Source: a virus. Taken from it: a stretch of DNA of 23,184 bases. The notes beneath the pieces are model-generated. The model made no database searches, was not told the DNA's origin, and was given only the letters and a program-made list of their open reading frames with translations. The stretch is taken from the IMG/VR virus record IMGVR_UViG_3300020405_000022, positions 1-23,184 of that record; one strand, given 5' to 3'. The stretch's first letter is position 1. Each line of letters starts with the position of its first letter. Positions 20,207 to 23,184 of this stretch are shown one piece after another. A program made the translations under genes and the position numbers.

Positions 20207-20605
20207 TTATCTTGTGGCTTCTAATATGAACTGAAATGCTTGTGAGGGAAACTGTTGTCCAACAATATCAAAGAAGATATTTACTTCAAATTCATTATCA
20301 TCTGGTCGAGGAATCACTTCAACATCCAAATTATCAACTCTTGGTTCAAAATTATCGATAGTTATGGCAATTTGCCTCTCAATTATTGATGCAGTACCAA
20401 AATCACAGAAGTCAAAGAGACTTGATCGAATGTCAGTACCAAGATTTGGGTTAAAAAACCTTTCTCTGGGAATAGTTTCCACTAAATTCCTTACAGATCT
20501 TTTAATTGCATTCGCATCTTTGATAATTAGGAGGTCTTTTGTAATCGGATGTGGTTTAAATGATAAATTAATGTCCTTAAATGACCTAGATATCCTAGTT
20601 TTCAT
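20207..20605 (-). CDS. 25: Baseplate wedge subunit gp25
   Basis: A 132-residue protein, the same length as T4 gp25. It belongs to the gp25/TssE family (lysozyme-like by name only), whose members sit at the wedge core and help initiate sheath assembly. Visible family features are the N-terminal SRSFKDINLSFKPHP stretch, RSVRNLVETIPRERFFNPNLG (about 36-56) and the conserved E-P-R motif in DNFEPRVDNL (about 87-96), followed by a beta-rich C-terminus ending in FQFILEATR. It is the first gene after a terminator and two exact TATAAATA late promoters, so it opens the late wedge operon. Its stop lies one base before the gp6 start. Confidence 0.95.
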   Translation of the reverse strand: MKTRISRSFKDINLSFKPHPITKDLLIIKDANAIKRSVRNLVETIPRERFFNPNLGTDIRSSLFDFCDFGTASIIERQIAITIDNFEPRVDNLDVEVIPRPDDNEFEVNIFFDIVGQQFPSQAFQFILEATR

Positions 20606-20632
20606 TCAATTTAGTAAACAGTTTGCTAGATT

Positions 20633-20640
20633 TATTTATA
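20633..20640 (-). promoter_or_regulatory. Proximal T4-type late promoter of the wedge operon
   Basis: Exact TATAAATA on the minus strand, 28 bases upstream of the gene 25 ATG. The same element with the same spacing precedes gp8. Confidence 0.75.
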
Positions 20641-20658
20641 TCTGCAGTATTAACTCTT

Positions 20659-20666
20659 TATTTATA
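20659..20666 (-). promoter_or_regulatory. Distal T4-type late promoter of the wedge operon
   Basis: A second exact TATAAATA on the minus strand, 54 bases upstream of gene 25 and 26 bases upstream of the proximal copy. It begins 11 bases after the T-run of the terminator that ends the preceding cluster, so read-through is blocked and late transcription restarts here. Confidence 0.65.
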
Positions 20667-20677
20667 AAAAAAATCAT

Positions 20678-20704
20678 AAAAAAATCGCCTCATTTGGCGA
20701 TTTT
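20678..20704 (-). terminator. Intrinsic terminator after the accessory cluster
   Basis: On the minus strand AAAATCGCC pairs with GGCGATTTT over a six-base loop (AAATGA), giving a 9-bp stem followed by a run of T (seven in a row counting those of the stem). It begins eight bases after the stop of the 222-residue gene. The opposite strand has a weaker T-run after the stem, so it may also stop convergent transcripts. Confidence 0.85.
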
Positions 20705-20711
20705 AAATTTT

Positions 20712-21380
20712 TTAACCTAATTCTGGTTCATTTTTTCGTTCTTTTGCCGTTTTCCAGAAATAATTCTCTTCAGAACCGAGTCCATCACGGTCATGTCCGT
20801 TCTCAACTTGGTAATAAACAGTCGAAACCTTAAAATCGGGCACTTTTGGTGTCTCTGGAGTGATACTGTTGTCATAAATCCTCATTCTGTTGTTCGGATA
20901 GAGGCAAAATTGACCATTATCGAGTTCAAGAAGGTTATGAGACTTGTGTTCAGCAGGTTGTTCGCTTGTTGAGTAGTCAATTCCATCTATACTTTCATGA
21001 TAATTGTCTAAAGTGCAGATATAAGTGCCTGTTTGGTTGCCATAATCCCTTGTCATCACTTCATAGTGCATTGATCCAATGAATTGTTTCTGTACTGCAA
21101 CGACTCCATAGTCCATACAGTTCCAAAATTGAAGGTTATGAAGAGTCATATCAGGTTTTGGCAACTCTGGATCGGTTGTAAATGCGGAAATTGGCAATTT
21201 ATCAAACATTGCAGCGTATTCTGGTAGGTAAGTCTCAAAATAAAAGGCACGACCAGGTATACTTTTGGCAGAAACCCATACACCTTTGACAAATTCACCG
21301 TGACCACTTTGATGGTCAGTTAAATATTCTTTTCTTACCCATACTTCATAGGAGGGTAGGTTTGCAATTAGAGTAGACAT
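20712..21380 (-). CDS. Conserved phage protein of unknown function
   Basis: A 222-residue soluble protein with no signal peptide or membrane segment. I recognise it only as resembling hypothetical proteins that sit close to the baseplate genes of marine T4-like phages. It is rich in aromatic residues and Asp, with motifs such as YEVWVRKEYLTDHQSGHGEF (about 11-30), LQFWNCMDYGVVAVQ, YEVMTRDYGNQTGTYICTL and LDNGQFCLYPNNRMRIYDN (about 152-170). The start overlaps the stop of the upstream zinc-ribbon gene by one base (TAATG), pointing to coupled translation. It is the last gene before the terminator. A role in capsid or tail assembly, or in host takeover, cannot be told from the sequence. Confidence 0.8.
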   Translation of the reverse strand: MSTLIANLPSYEVWVRKEYLTDHQSGHGEFVKGVWVSAKSIPGRAFYFETYLPEYAAMFDKLPISAFTTDPELPKPDMTLHNLQFWNCMDYGVVAVQKQFIGSMHYEVMTRDYGNQTGTYICTLDNYHESIDGIDYSTSEQPAEHKSHNLLELDNGQFCLYPNNRMRIYDNSITPETPKVPDFKVSTVYYQVENGHDRDGLGSEENYFWKTAKERKNEPELG

Positions 21381-21532
21381 TATTTGTGATGATAGACTTC
21401 AACATAAGATTGACATTTTGGGCAAGTAAAATTGGAGTAAAAGTCATATTCGGACTCTTCTCCATCATTTACATCTTCCATATCATGATCGGCACCCCAG
21501 ATTAACTCAGTACCACAGTGCCAACAGTTCAT
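21380..21532 (-). CDS. Small four-cysteine zinc-ribbon protein
   Basis: A 50-residue protein starting MNCWHCGTEL. It has CxxC knuckles at residues 3-6 (CWHC) and 37-40 (CPKC), separated by an acidic linker (DHDMEDVNDGEESEYD). This is the layout of a treble-clef or zinc-ribbon domain binding one zinc ion. Such minimal zinc ribbons are frequent in T4-like cyanophages; partners are unknown, and nucleic acid or protein docking are both possible. Its ATGA start overlaps the TGA of the basic 48-residue gene, and its TAA overlaps the next ATG by one base, so three genes are chained. AAGG lies three bases upstream of the start. Confidence 0.8.
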   Translation of the reverse strand: MNCWHCGTELIWGADHDMEDVNDGEESEYDFYSNFTCPKCQSYVEVYHHK

Positions 21533-21675
21533 TTTCCTTGACCTCGGTACCTTTTACGAGCCGAGTTACGCGAAGTTGCCGAGTATTTCGAGTGTTTTCC
21601 GTTTCCTTGACGAGTTTTTTTCGGTCTTGTCTCTACAAACAGGTTGCCTGTAAGACTACTTTTCATTTTTGCCAT
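21529..21675 (-). CDS. Very basic 48-residue conserved phage protein
   Basis: Starts MAKMKSSLTGNLFVETRP and ends in a basic tail, KYSATSRNSARKRYRGQGK. I count 14 Lys/Arg against one acidic residue, so it probably binds nucleic acid or an acidic protein surface (inference). Similar small proteins occur in marine T4-like phages, as I recall, without a known function. The start at 21675 is preferred over the ATG three codons later because AGGAGAG lies eight bases upstream of it. Its stop overlaps the start of the zinc-ribbon gene (ATGA). Confidence 0.75.
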   Translation of the reverse strand: MAKMKSSLTGNLFVETRPKKTRQGNGKHSKYSATSRNSARKRYRGQGK

Positions 21676-21680
21676 AACAT

Positions 21681-21839
21681 TTACTCTCCTATAATTTCTG
21701 TACGAATATCAGAAGGGTTTGGTTTACCTGTCTGATAGAATTCAATTGCCAAATCTTCCATAATATCAAAAAATTCAAATTGACTCAGGTCTGAAAACTT
21801 CTCAACACCCTCAATGTAGATACTATATCTTTCTGACAT
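21681..21839 (-). CDS. Small acidic protein of unknown function
   Basis: A 52-residue protein starting MSERYSIYIEGVEKFSDLSQ and ending PSDIRTEIIGE. It is acidic with a likely amphipathic helix in the middle (FEFFDIMEDLAIEFYQ). I choose the ATG at 21839, which follows the stop of the glycosyltransferase after one base, rather than a longer form reaching back into that gene, because the longer form would add 20 residues overlapping the upstream coding sequence. No family is recognised. It is part of the same tightly packed run. Confidence 0.65.
   Translation of the reverse strand: MSERYSIYIEGVEKFSDLSQFEFFDIMEDLAIEFYQTGKPNPSDIRTEIIGE
21684..21690 (-). promoter_or_regulatory. Ribosome-binding site of the basic 48-residue gene
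   Basis: AGGAGAG on the minus strand, inside the last codons of the 52-residue gene and eight bases before the chosen ATG at 21675. It is among the strongest Shine-Dalgarno sequences in the window and supports the reality of this very short gene. Confidence 0.65.
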
Positions 21840-21840
21840 T

Positions 21841-22596
21841 TTAGATTGTTCTTGTTTTTTCATGACCAACACGAATACGAGGGTCACACCAGATCTCAAA
21901 ACCTGCTTCTTTTGCGTCTAAACAGAATGAGACATCCTCTCCACACATATCCTGTACCTCTCCTGATTCAAATACTTGCATCTTTGGAGCAAACCATGGA
22001 TACTTCATGCCTTCGTTTTCAAATACACCCTTTTTAATGAGGAGCCAACCGAAACCTGTATAGTCAACTGTGAATGGTTTTTTACGCTTGGATATGCTAT
22101 CGATAGTTTCGTGATTCATTACACCACCGTTGCTACGAAAATCATCCTCATCTAACCAATGTGCTACAGATGTAGTTCTACCATCTTCGGTACAATACCA
22201 TCCACCTGCGATATCTTTATCCATTAATACAAGTTGAAGGAATTTTTCTGAATTGAACACAATGTCAGAGTCTATCCACAATTGATAGTCATAGTTAAGT
22301 TTGCCATCCCATGGTAATTGATCAGGACCTCTTAATACATTTGCTCCAAGACATTTACATCTGGCAAAGTTAACCATTGATGAATAATCTTGTGATATCT
22401 GTATACTTGCTCCACATTGTACTAAATCAAAACACAACTGTACAAATGATTTGAGATAGGTATATGAAACTCCTCGTCCAGGTAGACAGAATACAACTGA
22501 CTTGCCTTTGAGCATTTCTTTTGCTTTATCATAATCCCATTCTTCTTTCTTCTTCGTCTTAGGAGTCTTTGCTTTAACTGTAAATCCTTTTGCCAT
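21841..22596 (-). CDS. GT-A type glycosyltransferase
   Basis: A 251-residue protein with the layout of a nucleotide-sugar-dependent GT-A transferase. A Lys-rich N-terminus (about 1-20) is followed by a beta strand and glycine loop SVVFCLPGRGVSYTY (33-47). Next come NFARCKCLGAN (76-86), a metal-binding DSD in LWIDSDIVF (107-114), an acceptor-side GGWYCTEDGRT, the acidic GEDVSFC motif (219-225, likely catalytic base region) and a C-terminal GHEK (244-247) whose His may ligate the metal. Donor and acceptor are unknown: candidates are virion proteins, phage DNA bases or host surface glycans. It has its own sigma70-like promoter and no clear Shine-Dalgarno sequence. The C-terminus ends one base before the next gene. 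Confidence 0.8.
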   Translation of the reverse strand: MAKGFTVKAKTPKTKKKEEWDYDKAKEMLKGKSVVFCLPGRGVSYTYLKSFVQLCFDLVQCGASIQISQDYSSMVNFARCKCLGANVLRGPDQLPWDGKLNYDYQLWIDSDIVFNSEKFLQLVLMDKDIAGGWYCTEDGRTTSVAHWLDEDDFRSNGGVMNHETIDSISKRKKPFTVDYTGFGWLLIKKGVFENEGMKYPWFAPKMQVFESGEVQDMCGEDVSFCLDAKEAGFEIWCDPRIRVGHEKTRTI

Positions 22597-22618
22597 AATG
22601 TTTTGTAATTACATTCAT

Positions 22619-22647
22619 ATCATACAATATTATATAGAGAATGTCAA
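22619..22647 (-). promoter_or_regulatory. Sigma70-like promoter upstream of the glycosyltransferase
   Basis: On the minus strand a perfect -35 box TTGACA (22642-22647) and a -10 box TATGAT (22619-22624, one mismatch to consensus) are separated by 17 bases. The predicted start of transcription is about 15 bases upstream of the ATG at 22596. The -35 box overlaps the stop codon of the 61-residue gene. A second, overlapping TATAAT lies between the boxes. Confidence 0.6.
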
Positions 22648-22829
22648 TAAGAGGATTCCTCATGGGGTTCTATCGGGTTTTCCGAAACTTCAACATAAGT
22701 TAACTCATCTGTCCAGTAAGATTTATATATTCGATTCCACACAACATCAAACTCTTCTTGATTTAAATTTTTAAATAGACACCTTTCATTCAAATAAACG
22801 TGATACGATTTTGTTTGAACTTTAGTCAT
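22644..22829 (-). CDS. Small conserved phage protein, function unknown
   Basis: A 61-residue protein with a compact start, KSYHVYLNERCLFKNLNQEE, then FDVVWNRIYKSYW and an acidic tail. Its general pattern (YHVYL...CLFxNLxxEEF) is one I associate with short hypothetical proteins in T4-like cyanophages. The start overlaps the upstream gene's end by eight bases, and GGAGG lies three bases before the ATG, which supports this start. The function is unknown, and the residues give no catalytic motif. Confidence 0.7.
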   Translation of the reverse strand: MTKVQTKSYHVYLNERCLFKNLNQEEFDVVWNRIYKSYWTDELTYVEVSENPIEPHEESSY

Positions 22830-22995
22830 CTGCCTCCGTGATGTAAATTTCTCCTTTGTCTATGTTCCATTTTAACACAAGATCTTCGTACCAGTCAAAC
22901 TCATTAATAATTTCCTCTGGGATTGTAATATGATACCTGTCTGTGACTGGATCGATCTCTACAGTCGAAAAAATATTTTCGAAATTTTTTTTCAT
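22822..22995 (-). CDS. Small protein with AbrB/MazE-like pattern
   Basis: A 57-residue protein starting MKKNFENIFSTVEIDPVTDR. The run DRYHITIPEEIINEFDWYED (19-38) followed by a short strand and GEIYITEAD resembles the swapped-hairpin AbrB/MazE pattern (strand, IPxEI, 'xxGWxxxD', strand). That would suggest a small DNA-binding or antitoxin-like protein, but the resemblance is short and the loop normally holding Gly-Trp reads FDW. The start follows an AAAGG about seven bases upstream. The gene overlaps the next by eight bases (ATGACTAA), so they are probably co-translated. Confidence 0.6.
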   Translation of the reverse strand: MKKNFENIFSTVEIDPVTDRYHITIPEEIINEFDWYEDLVLKWNIDKGEIYITEADD

Positions 22996-23139
22996 TCAGT
23001 GAACCTTTGCACTTGATTTTATATAGCGAAAAAAAAATTTATAGTTCTTGATATTGAGAGGTCGAATTGGGTCGTTTATAGCTTAATGGTACCTTCGCTT
23101 TTTATATACGGGGGCATCAACCCCCATATAACTGCTGTG
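22996..23139 (-). other. Intergenic region with possible late promoter
   Basis: No convincing gene lies here. On the minus strand it holds TATAAATT (23036-23043), one base from the late consensus and 41 bases upstream of the 57-residue gene, plus further TATAAA-like stretches. The right end contains the stem-loop listed separately. A weak sigma70-like arrangement on the plus strand (TTGAGA, 17 bases, TATAGC) is also possible but unconvincing. Confidence 0.4.
23105..23130 (-). terminator. GC-rich stem-loop after the upstream gene
   Basis: In minus-strand RNA, UAUAUGGGGG pairs with CCCCCGUAUA as a 10-bp stem (one U-G pair) around a six-base loop UUGAUG. On the plus strand the same position is a C-A mismatch, so the structure favours minus-strand RNA. 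It begins about 10 bases after a possible stop at 23140-23142. It lacks a T-run afterwards (TAAAAAGCG), so it could be an mRNA-stabilising hairpin or a processing site instead of an intrinsic terminator. Confidence 0.5.
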
Positions 23140-23184
23140 TCACGAACGAATGATATTAAAGTTATAATGACTGAACACCCAACG
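23140..23184 (-). CDS. Possible C-terminal end of an upstream gene
   Basis: From the right edge the minus strand reads RWVFSHYNFNIIRS followed by TGA, then about 10 bases, then a stem-loop. The layout fits the end of a gene in the same direction as the others. Fourteen residues are too few to identify it. Another frame stays open for 35 residues, and a plus-strand ATG lies at 23167, so this is tentative. Confidence 0.3.
   Translation of the reverse strand, partial: RWVFSHYNFNIIRS

Noticed and set aside
21840-21899. Longer 72-residue form of the 52-residue gene
   Set aside because: The extra 20 residues overlap the end of the glycosyltransferase, while the ATG at 21839 sits one base after that gene's stop, the usual packing here.
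23057-23155. tRNA-like look of the plus strand (TAGCTTAATGGTA followed by a G-C hairpin)
   Set aside because: The D-arm-like string has no pairing partner, no TTC-arm follows the hairpin, and no 7-base acceptor stem can be formed, so a tRNA is not supported.
23167-23184. Plus-strand ATG (MTEHPT) at the right edge as the start of a divergent gene
   Set aside because: Only six codons are visible, the upstream ribosome-binding site is poor, and the minus-strand stop plus hairpin layout fits better with the direction of every other gene.
1-23184. CRISPR array, insertion sequence, integrase or attachment site
   Set aside because: No regularly spaced repeats, transposase or recombinase motifs, or terminal inverted repeats were seen. 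The repetition found is at the protein-module level.

Overview
The window is an AT-rich piece of a tailed-phage genome. It carries part of the baseplate wedge module of a marine T4-like myovirus, the type that infects cyanobacteria (Prochlorococcus, Synechococcus) or SAR11/Pelagibacter. The evidence is a run of T4 homologues in order (gp25, gp6, a gp7 equivalent, gp8), a DUF4815-type structural protein of the marine T4-like kind, exact T4-type late promoters (TATAAATA), and a set of tiny genes that resemble those of T4-like cyanophages. Recognition is from memory of the families, so the host cannot be fixed from this window alone. All convincing genes are on the minus strand and are read from right to left.

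Right part (about 20.7-23.2 kb): an accessory cluster of small, tightly packed or overlapping genes. In transcription order these are the tail end of an unidentified gene, a stem-loop, a 57-residue protein resembling AbrB/MazE-type folds, a 61-residue protein, a GT-A type glycosyltransferase with its own sigma70-like promoter, a 52-residue protein, a very basic 48-residue protein, a four-cysteine zinc ribbon, and a 222-residue protein of unknown role. An intrinsic terminator closes this cluster.

Middle (about 5.9-20.6 kb): immediately after that terminator come two exact late promoters, then gene 25, gene 6 and one continuous 12.4-kb reading frame encoding a 4122-residue protein. The N-terminus of that protein carries a segment similar to the C-terminal domain of T4 gp7. 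The rest is a chain of beta-rich modules, including a YHYH-like domain whose signature histidines appear replaced. It sits exactly where gene 7 is expected.

Left part (1-5.9 kb): a further late promoter drives an enlarged gp8 (549 residues, against 334 in T4), followed after 3 bases by a DUF4815-type structural protein that runs off the left edge (at least 1396 residues).

Together gp25, gp6, the gp7-like giant and gp8 should build the six wedges around the tail hub, with the DUF4815 protein probably at the periphery near fibres or receptor-binding parts. The most unusual points are the size and modular make-up of the gp7 equivalent and the use of the same GGxGY-type module in both that protein and the enlarged gp8.
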